The position numbers and the translations under genes are program-made. Of a DNA stretch of 64,000 nt, positions 24,549-32,952 are shown piece by piece. Below the pieces are notes generated by a model. That model had not been told where the DNA came from, searched no databases, and saw only the letters and a list, made by a program, of their open reading frames with translations. The DNA comes from Microbispora catharanthi. GTDB taxonomy: Bacteria > Actinomycetota > Actinomycetes > Streptosporangiales > Streptosporangiaceae. Within the stretch, counting starts at the first letter, position 1. Each line of letters opens with the position of its first letter. The stretch spans positions 1 to 64,000 of the forward strand of contig NZ_VDMA02000030.1 in the NCBI RefSeq assembly GCF_006334915.2, given 5' to 3'.

Positions 24549-25249
24549 CGCTCCTCCCCGGTGGCGGAAGGAGCGGCGGGCTCCCTGAGCGCGTACCCGA
24601 GGCCGTGGACGGTGTGGATCAGCCGCGACTCGCCCGCCGCCTCGGTCTTCTTGCGCAGGTAACCGATGTAGACCTCCAGCGGGTTGGACCCGGGCCGGAA
24701 GCCGTAGCCCCAGATGCGTTCGAGGATGACCTGCCGGGTCAGCACCTGACCGCCGTTGCGGATCAGCAGATCCAGCAGGGCGTACTCGGTCCTGGTCAGG
24801 TCGATGAGCCGCCGGCCGCGCCGGGCCTGCCTGCTGTCGGGCAGCAGGACCAGGTCGGCGAAGCCGGCCTCCGGGGGAGGCGCGGCGCGGCGCAGCAGGG
24901 CGCGCACCCGGGCGAACAGCTCCTCCAGCGCGAACGGCTTCACCAGGTAGTCGTCGGCGCCCGCGTCGAGACCGGCCACCTTGTCGCCGATGCCGTCCAG
25001 GGCGGTCAGCATGAGCACCGGCAGCCGGTTGCCGTCTCCGCGCAGCGTCCGGCAGACCTCGATGCCGTTCATGCCCGGCATGAGCACGTCGAGCACCACG
25101 AGGTCGGGCGCCGCGCCGCCGATGACGTCGAGCGCGTCCATGCCGTCCCCGGCGGTCGCCACGCCGTACCCCTCCACACGGAGCGCCCGGGCGATCGCGT
25201 CGCGGACTTCGGGTTCGTCGTCGACGACAAGCACCTGTGTCTTGACCAC
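24545..25249 (-). CDS. OmpR/PhoB-family response regulator
   Basis: A 234-residue two-domain regulator. The receiver has acidic pocket DD at 10-11, phosphorylation site Asp54 (VVLDVLMPG) and Lys104 (LVKPF). A C-terminal winged helix (about 135-225) holds the recognition region RTEYALLDLLIRNGGQVLTR. It resembles MprA/TcrA-type actinobacterial regulators. The partner kinase follows with a GTGA overlap. The start is GTG 25249; an out-of-frame ATG eight bases upstream was not used. Confidence 0.93.
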   Translation of the reverse strand: MVKTQVLVVDDEPEVRDAIARALRVEGYGVATAGDGMDALDVIGGAAPDLVVLDVLMPGMNGIEVCRTLRGDGNRLPVLMLTALDGIGDKVAGLDAGADDYLVKPFALEELFARVRALLRRAAPPPEAGFADLVLLPDSRQARRGRRLIDLTRTEYALLDLLIRNGGQVLTRQVILERIWGYGFRPGSNPLEVYIGYLRKKTEAAGESRLIHTVHGLGYALREPAAPSATGEER

Positions 25250-25302
25250 GCCGCCATTGTGACGTGCGGAGATGAGAGGTTGCTAAGCGTTCGCCCCCGC
25301 GC

Positions 25303-25578
25303 TCAGGCGTCGGGGTGTTTGGACAGATAGTCGACGTAGACCGGCCGTAGCGCGTCGCCGAGCTCGCCCTCGCCCGCCCCGATCGCGTCGCTGAGCAGCG
25401 CCGAGACCCTGCTGAGGTCGTTCGCGGTCTCGTCACTGTTGCCGCTGGCGGCCTCGGCCGCCGGGATGACCTTCAGCAGGTCCCACAGGAATCCCAGGTC
25501 GCCGTGCCGTACGGCGTAGCGCACGGCGCGGTCGTGCAGCTCCTTCGCGGGGAGCGACTCGAGCTCTTCCACGTCCAT
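25303..25578 (-). CDS. Small acidic helical protein, unknown function
   Basis: A 91-residue acidic protein, mainly predicted helical (MDVEELESLPAKELHDRAVRYAVRHGDLGFLW, then VSALLSDAIGAGEGELGDALRPVYVDYLSKHPDA). It has no signal peptide, membrane segment or motif I know. It lies 53 bp upstream of the response-regulator gene on the same strand and could be the first gene of that operon. Confidence 0.7.
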   Translation of the reverse strand: MDVEELESLPAKELHDRAVRYAVRHGDLGFLWDLLKVIPAAEAASGNSDETANDLSRVSALLSDAIGAGEGELGDALRPVYVDYLSKHPDA

Positions 25579-25759
25579 CCGATCTCACCCCCAACTCGTC
25601 GGTTTCCCCCAGGTTTGCCGCTTATACCCCCGAGGCGGGAGAAAGACCGCCGGAATCGGATGGGCTTTTTGCCGCTCCTCCCCGCCCCCGGCGCAGGCCG
25701 CCTATTCCGGCCACACGCGAACCGCGCACTCTTTGCCGTGCCATGGAAGGATTCTTGAG

Positions 25760-26131
25760 GTGAAGGTCATACTCAAGATCATCGTGGTGGCCGCGGCCCT
25801 GTGGGCGTCCACCAAGCTGGTGGACGGCATCACCGTCAGCGCCGGCTCCACCGCCAAGCAGATCGGCACCCTCCTCGCGGTCGCGCTGATCTTCGGCCTC
25901 GTGAACGCCGTCATCAAGCCGATCATCAAGACGATCGGCTGCGCGTTCTACGTGATCACGCTCGGCCTGTTCGCCCTGGTGGTGAACGCGGCCCTGCTGC
26001 TGCTCACGAGCTGGCTCGCCGAGCAGCTCGACCTCCCCTTCCACGTCGACGGGTTCGTGGCCGCCTTCTGGGGCGCCATCGTCGTGGGCGTGATCAGTTG
26101 GATCCTCAACATGATCCTCGGCGACGACTGA
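25760..26131 (+). CDS. YvlD/phage-holin-family membrane protein
   Basis: A 123-residue protein with four transmembrane helices and the COG1950 pattern ALIFGLVNAVIKPIIK near residues 45-60. The family is named for holin similarity but is a general membrane protein in many bacteria, tied to envelope stress in Bacillus (YvlD). I chose GTG 25760 because GGAAGG lies nine bases upstream and the family starts KVILKIIVVA; an upstream ATG would add 9 odd residues. A terminator-like hairpin follows. Confidence 0.85.
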   Translation: MKVILKIIVVAAALWASTKLVDGITVSAGSTAKQIGTLLAVALIFGLVNAVIKPIIKTIGCAFYVITLGLFALVVNAALLLLTSWLAEQLDLPFHVDGFVAAFWGAIVVGVISWILNMILGDD

Positions 26132-26134
26132 CCG

Positions 26135-26165
26135 GCCCGGGGCGGGTGTGCCATCCGCCCCCGGG
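26135..26165. terminator. Hairpin after the YvlD-family gene
   Basis: The arms GGCCCGGGGCGG and CCGCCCCCGGG pair around GTGTGCCAT just after the stop codon, with one extra C in the right arm. Confidence 0.55.
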
Positions 26166-26228
26166 TCACTCCCGCTGAAAAGCATGTAATCTGAGTAGGG
26201 AATGCAGGCTTAGTCGAGAGGCGGGCAG

Positions 26229-27140
26229 ATGAGCGTGGACGTGCACCAGCACCTGTGGACGCCGTCCCTCGTCGACGCGCTGCGCCGCCGCACCCGCCCG
26301 CCCTACCTGGACGGATGGACGCTCGTCCTCGACGGCGAGCCGCCGTACGAGGCGGATCCGGCCGACCACGACGTGGAGATCCGGCGCGAGCGCAACGCCC
26401 ACCTCGACCTCGCTCTCGTCTCCCTGTCGAGCCCGCTCGGGATCGAGCACCTGCCGCCGGAGGAGGCGTGGCCGCTCATCGACGCCTACCACGCCGACGC
26501 CCGCGCGCTGCCCGCGCCGTTCGGCGCCTGGGCGGCCGCCCCGGTGACCGACCCCGATCCCGTACGGCTCTCGCGCACCCTCGGCCGCGCCCTCGACCAG
26601 GGCCTGGCCGGGCTGCAGCTCCCGGCGACCGCGCTCGGGGACGCCCGGGGGCTGGCCCTGGCCGCCCCGCTGCTCGACGTGCTGGAGGACCGCGGCCTGC
26701 CGCTGTTCGTCCATCCGGGCCCCGCCGCCGCGGCGGGCCCGGCGTGGTGGGCGGCCGTCGTGCCGTACGTGCAGCAGATGCACGCCGCCTGGTACGCGTT
26801 CGAGGCGTTCGGCCGGCCCCGGCATCCCCGGCTGAAGGTGTGCTTCGCGCTGCTGGCCGGACTGGCCCCGCTGCACAGGGAGCGCCAGTTGAGCCGGGGC
26901 GCCGCCGGGCGCGGCCTGGTGGACCCCGATCTGTTCCTGGAGACGTCGTCCTACGGCCCCCGGGCCGCCGACGCGGTGATCCGCGAACTCGGGATCGACG
27001 TCCTCGTCGCCGGGAGCGACCAGCCGTACGCCGAGTCGGCGTGGCCGGACCCCGGCGACCCCGCACAACGAGCCGTCGATCACGCCGTCCGCGTGGCCAA
27101 TCCCGGCCGCCTGCTGTCCCGGAAGGAGTCGCACCAATGA
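26229..27140 (+). CDS. Amidohydrolase-family protein (TIM-barrel, amidohydrolase 2 type)
   Basis: A 303-residue protein starting with the metal-binding motif VDVHQHLW (His6 and His8), with a further His in LFVHPGP (near 161) and a conserved Asp in AGSDQPYAES near the end. This is the amidohydrolase-2 (COG2159) pattern of lactonases, decarboxylases and deaminases. The substrate is unknown. The stop overlaps the cysteine dioxygenase start (ATGA), so the two are a coupled pair, perhaps acting on a sulfur- or carboxylate-containing compound (inference). Confidence 0.85.
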   Translation: MSVDVHQHLWTPSLVDALRRRTRPPYLDGWTLVLDGEPPYEADPADHDVEIRRERNAHLDLALVSLSSPLGIEHLPPEEAWPLIDAYHADARALPAPFGAWAAAPVTDPDPVRLSRTLGRALDQGLAGLQLPATALGDARGLALAAPLLDVLEDRGLPLFVHPGPAAAAGPAWWAAVVPYVQQMHAAWYAFEAFGRPRHPRLKVCFALLAGLAPLHRERQLSRGAAGRGLVDPDLFLETSSYGPRAADAVIRELGIDVLVAGSDQPYAESAWPDPGDPAQRAVDHAVRVANPGRLLSRKESHQ

Positions 27141-27694
27141 GCACGCCCACGATCCAGGAAGGCGCGCTCTGTGCCTCCTTGACCGACCTGGCCCCCGTCG
27201 GCGACCTGCCCGCCCGCGCGCTCGACCGCCGCGAACTGCTCGCCCTGGTCGAGGACCTGGCCGCGCGGCCCGAACTGTGGCGTCACCACCTCAACTTCCA
27301 GGGCGCGGAGGACGGGGGACGCCACTACGTCTCGCTGCACCGCGACTCGTACGTGGACGTGTGGCTGCTGTGCTGGCGGCCCGGGGACGACACCGGCTGG
27401 CACGACCACGACGTCTCCTCCGGCGCGGTCCGTGTGGTGGCCGGCGAGCTGAAGGAGTGCAATCCGCGCATCGGCGGCGTCCACCTGGAGACGCCGGTCG
27501 CGGCGGGCGAGGCCTTCTCGTTCGGGCCCGACCACATCCACCGGCTGACCGGCGAGGCGCCCGGCTCGGTCTCCATCCACGCGTACTCGCCACCGCTGTG
27601 GCGCATGGGGCAGTACTCCATCACCGACGACGGGACCATGCGCCGCCTTTCGGTCGGGTACGCGGACGAATTGCGCCCGCTCGACCCGGCTTAG
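27137..27694 (+). CDS. Cysteine dioxygenase-family cupin
   Basis: A 185-residue cupin. The iron ligands are His89 and His91 (WHDHDVSSGAVRVVAGELKE) and His135 (PDHIHRLTG), as in bacterial cysteine dioxygenase, which oxidises L-cysteine with O2 to cysteine sulfinate. The motif and length match the actinobacterial Cdo group. GGAAGGAG lies seven bases upstream of the ATG, which overlaps the preceding stop. Its product could feed sulfite or taurine-type metabolism, but no further sulfur genes are adjacent. Confidence 0.88.
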   Translation: MSTPTIQEGALCASLTDLAPVGDLPARALDRRELLALVEDLAARPELWRHHLNFQGAEDGGRHYVSLHRDSYVDVWLLCWRPGDDTGWHDHDVSSGAVRVVAGELKECNPRIGGVHLETPVAAGEAFSFGPDHIHRLTGEAPGSVSIHAYSPPLWRMGQYSITDDGTMRRLSVGYADELRPLDPA

Positions 27695-27744
27695 GGCGGC
27701 GCGAGTAGTTCGATCATCACCGAGGGTGACGCTAGGCTGCTGCC

Positions 27745-28395
27745 ATGACCAGCGTGCTCGATGACTGGCTTCAGCCCCGTCCGGGAGGCGGGGCCGGGGG
27801 CGTCTCCGATCGGCTCTCCCGGCTCCGGCCCCCGGTGGGCGAGCGGCGGGACGACGGGGACGACGCCGATCACCCCGACGCCGATCACCCCGACGCCGAT
27901 CAGCCCGACGCCGATCAGCCCGACGCCGGCCTCATCCCCACGGGCCCCCAGACGCGGTTCCACGAGCGCATGACCTACGGCCTGCGCACCGCCCTGAACG
28001 CGCAGGTCCCGGGCGACCTGGTGGCGGTCAGCCGGATGGACGTCCTGCTGGGGCCTGATCGGCGCGCCCGTCCCGACGTGTCCCTGGTGGACGACCTCGC
28101 CGCCTCCGACGACCGGAGGACCTGTTATCTCGCCGAGGAGGTGCGCCTGGTCATCGAGGTCGTCGGCCCCGACTCGGCCGCTTCGGACCGCGACGTGCGG
28201 CCGCGGCACTACGCGGCGGCCGGCATCCCCCACTTCTGGCGGGTCGAGGAGAGCGCCGACTTCCGGCCCTTCGTCTACTCCTTCGCACTCGACGCCGACG
28301 GCGCCGGATATCAGGTGACCGGCGTCCACCACACCCGCCTCGCGGTGGACGCCCCCTTCCCCATCGCCATCGACCTCGAACGGCTGCCGCGCTGA
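27745..28395 (+). CDS. Uma2-family putative endonuclease
   Basis: A 216-residue protein whose C-terminal 140 residues match the Uma2/DUF820 restriction-endonuclease-like fold. It has a conserved Asp in RARPDVSLVDD, a Glu in VRLVIEVVGPDS and a Lys/Arg-like position in RDVRPRHYAAAGIPHFWRVE. Here the catalytic-like lysine of ExK reads Val, so activity is doubtful. The N-terminus carries a four-unit HPDAD repeat that Uma2 proteins usually lack. The role of Uma2 proteins is unknown; they are amplified in actinobacteria and cyanobacteria. Confidence 0.85.
   Translation: MTSVLDDWLQPRPGGGAGGVSDRLSRLRPPVGERRDDGDDADHPDADHPDADQPDADQPDAGLIPTGPQTRFHERMTYGLRTALNAQVPGDLVAVSRMDVLLGPDRRARPDVSLVDDLAASDDRRTCYLAEEVRLVIEVVGPDSAASDRDVRPRHYAAAGIPHFWRVEESADFRPFVYSFALDADGAGYQVTGVHHTRLAVDAPFPIAIDLERLPR
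27871..27930. repeat. 15-bp tandem repeat in the Uma2 gene
   Basis: There are four head-to-tail units of CACCCCGACGCCGAT or CAGCCCGACGCCGAT (the last ends GGC), encoding HPDAD/QPDAD pentapeptides in frame. The copy number is likely to vary by slippage. Confidence 0.9.
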
Positions 28396-28396
28396 C

Positions 28397-29626
28397 TCAG
28401 CCCGGCTGTCCCCGCGCCGGGCGTGCCGCGAGCACACCCGACGCCAGTTGGAGGGCGCACGCCCCCAGCCCTGCCAGCAGGGGCACGGTCCAGCCGCCGG
28501 ACAGTTCGTGAAGCAGGCCGAACGCGAGCGGCCCGATCGCGGCCAGCACGTAACCGCTCGACTGGGCGACCGCCGACAGCGCGGTCACCGAGGCCGGATC
28601 GGGCGCCCGCAGCGTGATGATCAGCAGGGCGAGCGCGATGGAGGCCCCCTGGCCGAGCCCGAGGATGATCATCCACAGCCACGGCGTGGTGGTGGGCGCG
28701 AGCAACACGCCCAGATATCCGCCGATGGTCAGCAGCACGGCCACGACCACGTGCGGCACCTGGGAACGGGCCCGGCCCGCGTGCAGGGGGACGGCCAGCG
28801 CCGCGGCGATCTGCACGAGATTCGTCAGGCCCAGCAGATATCCCGCCTCGTCGGCCGGCAGGCCGGCGGCCTGGAACACGGTGGGCAGCCAGGCCAGCAG
28901 GACGTAGAAGGTCAGCGACTGCAGACCCATGAACGCCATGACCGGCCACGTCGCCGGTGTCCGGAGCAGGGCCGCGTACGGCCGGCGGCCGGGGTCGCCG
29001 GACCGGGAACGGCCGTCCCGCCCCGCCGCCGTCACCGTCGCCGCAAGGTCCTGCGCGGCCGGCCTCGTGAGCGCCACCCACCACAGGGCCGCCGCCAGCA
29101 GCGCGAGCAGGGTCGCCGACCCCGCCGCCGCCCGCCAGCCGACCTGCCCGGCCAGCGGGACCATCGTCGCCGAGGCGATGGCGGCCCCACTGACCATGAC
29201 CGAGACGTACAGGCCGGTGAAGAGCCCGATCCTGCCGGGGAAGTGCTGCTTGACGAGACCTGGCATGACGACGTTCATGACGGCGATGGCCGTGCCGGCC
29301 AGGGCGGCGCCGCAGTACAGCGTGGGCACGCCGTCCGCGCTGCGCAGGGCGACACCGGCGGCCAGGACGAGCAGACCGGCCAGCAGCGTGCGGTCCAGCC
29401 CGATCCGGGTGGCCAGCCCGGGCGCGGCCGGGGCGAGCAGACCGAGGCACGCCACCATCACCGTGGTGATGGCACCGCCCCCGGCGGGGCTGAGGCCGAG
29501 GTCCCGCATGATGGCCGGGAGGAGCGGTGACACGCCCGCGAGAGCGGGCCTCAGGTTGAGCGCCGCCAGGACGAAACCGCCCACCAGCAGCAGCTTTCCC
29601 CGATTGTCCGTGATCCTCCTCATCAT
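28397..29626 (-). CDS. MFS transporter, CynX/NimT type
   Basis: A 409-residue 12-helix major facilitator. The start GFVLAALNLRPALAGVSPLLP is the hallmark of the CynX/NimT (cyanate/nitroimidazole) group, and GIDRT-type residues (RIGLDRTLLAG) follow. Members import or export small anions and aromatics. It is divergent from an IclR regulator 90 bp away, which probably controls it. Start codons at 29626 or 29623 (ATGATG) are equivalent. It is convergent with the Uma2 gene, 1 bp apart. Confidence 0.9.
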   Translation of the reverse strand: MMRRITDNRGKLLLVGGFVLAALNLRPALAGVSPLLPAIMRDLGLSPAGGGAITTVMVACLGLLAPAAPGLATRIGLDRTLLAGLLVLAAGVALRSADGVPTLYCGAALAGTAIAVMNVVMPGLVKQHFPGRIGLFTGLYVSVMVSGAAIASATMVPLAGQVGWRAAAGSATLLALLAAALWWVALTRPAAQDLAATVTAAGRDGRSRSGDPGRRPYAALLRTPATWPVMAFMGLQSLTFYVLLAWLPTVFQAAGLPADEAGYLLGLTNLVQIAAALAVPLHAGRARSQVPHVVVAVLLTIGGYLGVLLAPTTTPWLWMIILGLGQGASIALALLIITLRAPDPASVTALSAVAQSSGYVLAAIGPLAFGLLHELSGGWTVPLLAGLGACALQLASGVLAARPARGQPG

Positions 29627-29716
29627 TCGCCAAACCCTACCGGGACGGTGTCGCGCGCCCGCCCGTCCCCCGGCCGGGGTGGCCGGCGCTAGGGTTCGGT
29701 CGGGAGGTGGGCGGTC

Positions 29717-30508
29717 ATGGCGGAGGAGCACGTCCAGTCGCTGGCCCGGGGTCTGGCCGTGATCCGGGCGTTCGACGCGGCGAGCCCGGAGCTGACGCTC
29801 AGCGAGGTGGCCCGCAAGACCGGTCTCACCCGCGCCGCGGCGCGCAGGTTCCTGCTGACGCTCGCCGGCCTGGGCTACGTGCGGACCGACGGGCGCCTCT
29901 TCTCCCTGTCGCCCCGGGTGCTCGATCTGGGCTACGCCTACCTGTCGAGCCTCTCCCTGCCCGAGGTCGCGCTGCCGCACCTGGAGCGGCTCGTCGCCGA
30001 GGTGCACGAGTCGGCGTCGGTCTCCGTGCTGGACGACACCGACATCGTCTACGTGGCCCGTGTGCCGACGGCCCGGATCATGCGCGTGACGATCGCGATC
30101 GGCACCCGCTTCCCGGCGTACTGCACCTCCATGGGGCGGGTGCTGCTCGCGGGGCTCCCCCCGGAGGATCTCGACGCCTACCTCGCCCGCGCCGATCTGG
30201 AGCGGCTGACCCCGCACACCACCACCTCGCCGGTCGCCCTGCGCACCGCCCTCGACCGCGTACGGGCCCAGGGCTGGGCCGTGGTGGACCAGGAGCTGGA
30301 GGAGGGACTGCGCTCGATCGCCGCGCCGATCAGGGACCGCGGCGGCCGGGTGGTGGCGGCGCTCAACGTCTCCTCGCACGCCAGCCGCACCACCCTGGAG
30401 TCGGCCCGCCGCGACCTGCTCCCCCCGCTGCTCGCCACCGCCGCCAGGATCGAGGCCGACCTGCGCGCCACCGGAGGCGGGAGCCGCGCACAGCCCGGCA
30501 GTCCGTGA
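29717..30508 (+). CDS. IclR-family transcriptional regulator (PcaR/PobR-like)
   Basis: A 263-residue regulator. An N-terminal winged helix (about 5-65, SLARGLAVIRAFDAASPELTLSEVARKTGLTRAAARRFLLTL) is followed by the IclR effector domain (about 80-250) with RIMRVTIAIGTRFPAYCTSMGRVLLAGL. The sequence is closest in feel to PcaR/PcaU/PobR regulators of aromatic acid catabolism. It is divergent from the CynX-type MFS gene. The spacer has a mirrored pair of TAGGGT hexamers (29634-29639 minus, 29690-29695 plus) that could be the two -10 boxes. Confidence 0.92.
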   Translation: MAEEHVQSLARGLAVIRAFDAASPELTLSEVARKTGLTRAAARRFLLTLAGLGYVRTDGRLFSLSPRVLDLGYAYLSSLSLPEVALPHLERLVAEVHESASVSVLDDTDIVYVARVPTARIMRVTIAIGTRFPAYCTSMGRVLLAGLPPEDLDAYLARADLERLTPHTTTSPVALRTALDRVRAQGWAVVDQELEEGLRSIAAPIRDRGGRVVAALNVSSHASRTTLESARRDLLPPLLATAARIEADLRATGGGSRAQPGSP

Positions 30509-30560
30509 CCCGGCAGACCCCCCACGTCCCCACAAAAGCGACCATCTCTCACCAAGGAAC

Positions 30561-30574
30561 TGACAACGTTGTCT
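30561..30574. promoter_or_regulatory. LacI-type operator upstream of the LacI gene
   Basis: TGACAACGTTGTCT matches the perfect palindrome at 37169-37186 except for its last base. It lies 30 bp upstream of the chosen LacI start, pointing to autoregulation. Confidence 0.75.
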
Positions 30575-30603
30575 AGGGCCATGAAATGGGAGATGATCCC
30601 TGC

Positions 30604-31662
30604 GTGGGAGAGACCAGACGCGGCCGTCCGACCATGAACGACGTGGCCGCCGCGGCCGGTGTGGCGCTCAAGACCGTCTCCCGCGTCGTCAACAGCGAGC
30701 CAGGCGTCAACGCCGCGACCGCGAACCGGGTGCAGGCGGCGATCGAGCGGCTCGGCTACCGCCGCAACGACAGCGCGCGCATCCTGCGCCGGGGCCGCAC
30801 GGCGAGCATCGGCCTGGTGATCGAGGACGTGGCCGACGCCTTCTACTCCAGCCTCAGCCGCGCCGTGGAGGACGCCGCGCTGCACCACGGCTATCTGCTG
30901 TTCACCGGGTCGTCCCGGGAGGACGCGGCCCGCGAGCGCGATCTCGTGCTCGCCTTCTGCGCCCGCCGCGTGGACGGGCTGATCATCGTGCCGGCTGGGA
31001 GCGACCACGGCTACCTCGCGCCCGAGTTCGAGGCCGGGATCAAGGCGGTCTTCGCCGACCGGCCGCCGGGCGCGGGGTGCGAGGCGGACACCGTCCTGTG
31101 CGACAACGCGGGCGGGGGCCGGACCGGCACGGCCCACCTGATCGCGCACGGCCATCGCCGCATCGCCTTCCTCGGCGACTCCCCCGGGATCTTCACGGCC
31201 GCCGAACGGCTGCGCGGTTACCGGCAGGCGCTGGCCGCCGCCGGCCTGCCGTACGACGAGGGCCTGGTGGTCATGGCGCCGCCGGACCCGGCACGGATGC
31301 GGGCCGACCTTGCCCGGCTGCTCACGGCGTCCGACCCTCCGACCGCGTTGCTGGCCGGCAACGGCCGCACCACCGTGGAGACCCTGCGGGCGCTGGCGTC
31401 GCTCACGGGCGCCGCCGACGCGGGCGCCGCGGGCGGCCTCGCGCTGGTGGGGTTCGACGACTTCGAACTGGCCGACCTGCTGGGCATCACCGTGGTGGCG
31501 CAGGATCCCGCCCGGCTCGGCCGTACGGCCGCCGACCTGCTGTTCATGCGCCTGTCCGGGGACGAGGAGCCGACCAGCAGGATCGAACTGGCTACGCGGC
31601 TGGTTCCGCGGGGCTCGGGCGAGCGCCCTCCCCTGCCCCTCCGGGACCGTACGGCGGGCTGA
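30604..31662 (+). CDS. LacI-family transcriptional regulator
   Basis: A 352-residue LacI/GalR regulator. The helix-turn-helix is TMNDVAAAAGVALKTVSRVVN with hinge helix NDSARILRRGR, followed by a periplasmic-binding-like effector domain that typically binds a sugar. I chose the GTG at 30604 because it matches the usual short pre-HTH leader and GGGAG lies about 11 bases upstream; an in-frame ATG at 30586 would sit only 11 bp after the operator. The operator it likely binds recurs before the sugar ABC importer at 37112, so it probably controls that importer and itself. Its last 71 bp overlap the convergent MFS gene. Confidence 0.92.
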   Translation: MGETRRGRPTMNDVAAAAGVALKTVSRVVNSEPGVNAATANRVQAAIERLGYRRNDSARILRRGRTASIGLVIEDVADAFYSSLSRAVEDAALHHGYLLFTGSSREDAARERDLVLAFCARRVDGLIIVPAGSDHGYLAPEFEAGIKAVFADRPPGAGCEADTVLCDNAGGGRTGTAHLIAHGHRRIAFLGDSPGIFTAAERLRGYRQALAAAGLPYDEGLVVMAPPDPARMRADLARLLTASDPPTALLAGNGRTTVETLRALASLTGAADAGAAGGLALVGFDDFELADLLGITVVAQDPARLGRTAADLLFMRLSGDEEPTSRIELATRLVPRGSGERPPLPLRDRTAG

Positions 31663-32872
31663 CGCGGGACGACAGGGCGCCGCGCAGATCACCCCGCAGC
31701 GCGAGCACGACGGCGATCACGCCGCAGCCCGACAGCGCGATGGCGAGATGGGCGGGCACGAGTTCGGCGAGGGCGCCCGAGGCGGCGGCGCCCAGCGCCT
31801 GGGCCGTCATCAGACCGGACATCTGCAGGCCGAACGCCTGCCCGCGCGCGGCCTCGGGAACCGCGTCGAGGAACCGCCGCTGGAGCCCTAGGTTGTAGGC
31901 GAGCCCCGCCGCAGCCAGGGCGGCCAGCGCCGCCGCCCCGGCGACCCCCGGCCGGGCGGCGAACCCGAGCAGCGGCACGCCCAGCAGGAGCGCCAGCGGG
32001 AGGGTCAGCCGTTCGCGCGCGGCGGGCGGGGCGAACCTGCCGACGGCGAACTCCCCCACGCCCATGCCCGCCGCCGCGGCGGCCAGCACGACTCCCGCGC
32101 CCCACGCCGATCCCTCACCCGTGAGGTAGGGCACGTAGACGGCCTCCGCGCCGATCGAGAGCATCGGCGGCAGCCACCCGGCCAGCAGCAGTCCCCGGAC
32201 GGCGCGGTCGGCCAGCAGCGCCCGGTTGACCCGCAGCGTCGTCCGTACGGCCCCCGCCCGGCGTGCGGAACGCGCCGGGCGGTCGCGCAGCCCGAACCCG
32301 GTCAGCGCCGCGCTGCCCAGCGAGAGCGCGGCGGTGATCAGCAGCGCCCTGTGCGGGCCGGTCACGGCGAGCAGACCCCCGCCGACGGCCAGCCCGGCGA
32401 CCTGCGCCCCCGCCGAGGTCGTGGTGAACAGGGCGCGGCCGAGCACGTACGCGTCCCCCGCCAGCACGTCGGGCAGCACGGCGGTGCGCGCGGCCGAGAA
32501 CAGGGGTGCGGGCACGCCCGCCGCGAACACCAGCGCGAGCATGGCCCCGATCGGCAGGTCCCCGAGGCCGAGGACGAGACATGTGGCCACGCGCAGAAGG
32601 TCGCCCGCGACCATGAGGGCCCGCGGGCGCCACCGGTCGGCGAGCGCCAGCAGGAGCATCCCGCCCGCCACCTGCGGCAGGAACCCGATCATGTACGCCA
32701 GCGCGGCCAGCCCGGGTGACCCCGTCCGCGCGTAGACCAGCACGGAGAACGCGAGCATCTTCACGGTGTCGCCCAGGACCAGCAGAAGCTGGCTCCCGAA
32801 GAGCACGCGGAACTCCGGGACGGCGAAGCACGCCCGGAACGTCGATCTCTCCTGGTTCGCGGCCACGGTCAC
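31592..32872 (-). CDS. MFS transporter (MdfA/enterobactin-exporter-like)
   Basis: A 426-residue carrier with about 12 helices. FRVLFGSQLLLVLGDTVKMLAFSVLVYARTGSP and LADRWRPRALMVAGDLLR (the motif-A loop) are typical of the MFS group that includes EntS and multidrug exporters. The C-terminal 30 residues are Pro/Gly-rich and overlap the end of the LacI gene on the other strand. It is divergent from a DUF5937/ArsR-type regulator 80 bp away, which likely represses it. Confidence 0.88.
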   Translation of the reverse strand: MTVAANQERSTFRACFAVPEFRVLFGSQLLLVLGDTVKMLAFSVLVYARTGSPGLAALAYMIGFLPQVAGGMLLLALADRWRPRALMVAGDLLRVATCLVLGLGDLPIGAMLALVFAAGVPAPLFSAARTAVLPDVLAGDAYVLGRALFTTTSAGAQVAGLAVGGGLLAVTGPHRALLITAALSLGSAALTGFGLRDRPARSARRAGAVRTTLRVNRALLADRAVRGLLLAGWLPPMLSIGAEAVYVPYLTGEGSAWGAGVVLAAAAAGMGVGEFAVGRFAPPAARERLTLPLALLLGVPLLGFAARPGVAGAAALAALAAAGLAYNLGLQRRFLDAVPEAARGQAFGLQMSGLMTAQALGAAASGALAELVPAHLAIALSGCGVIAVVLALRGDLRGALSSRVSPPYGPGGAGEGARPSPAEPAA

Positions 32873-32952
32873 GGCCCACCTCCTTGGCGCACATGCTCGG
32901 CCCGCCGCCTCGGGCCGCGCTAACGTTTCGGAAACTGCCGAAGGGTGGGCGT

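Noticed and set aside
25760-26131. Prophage remnant, because of the holin-family name
   Set aside because: The protein is the chromosomal YvlD/COG1950 type and no other phage gene lies nearby.
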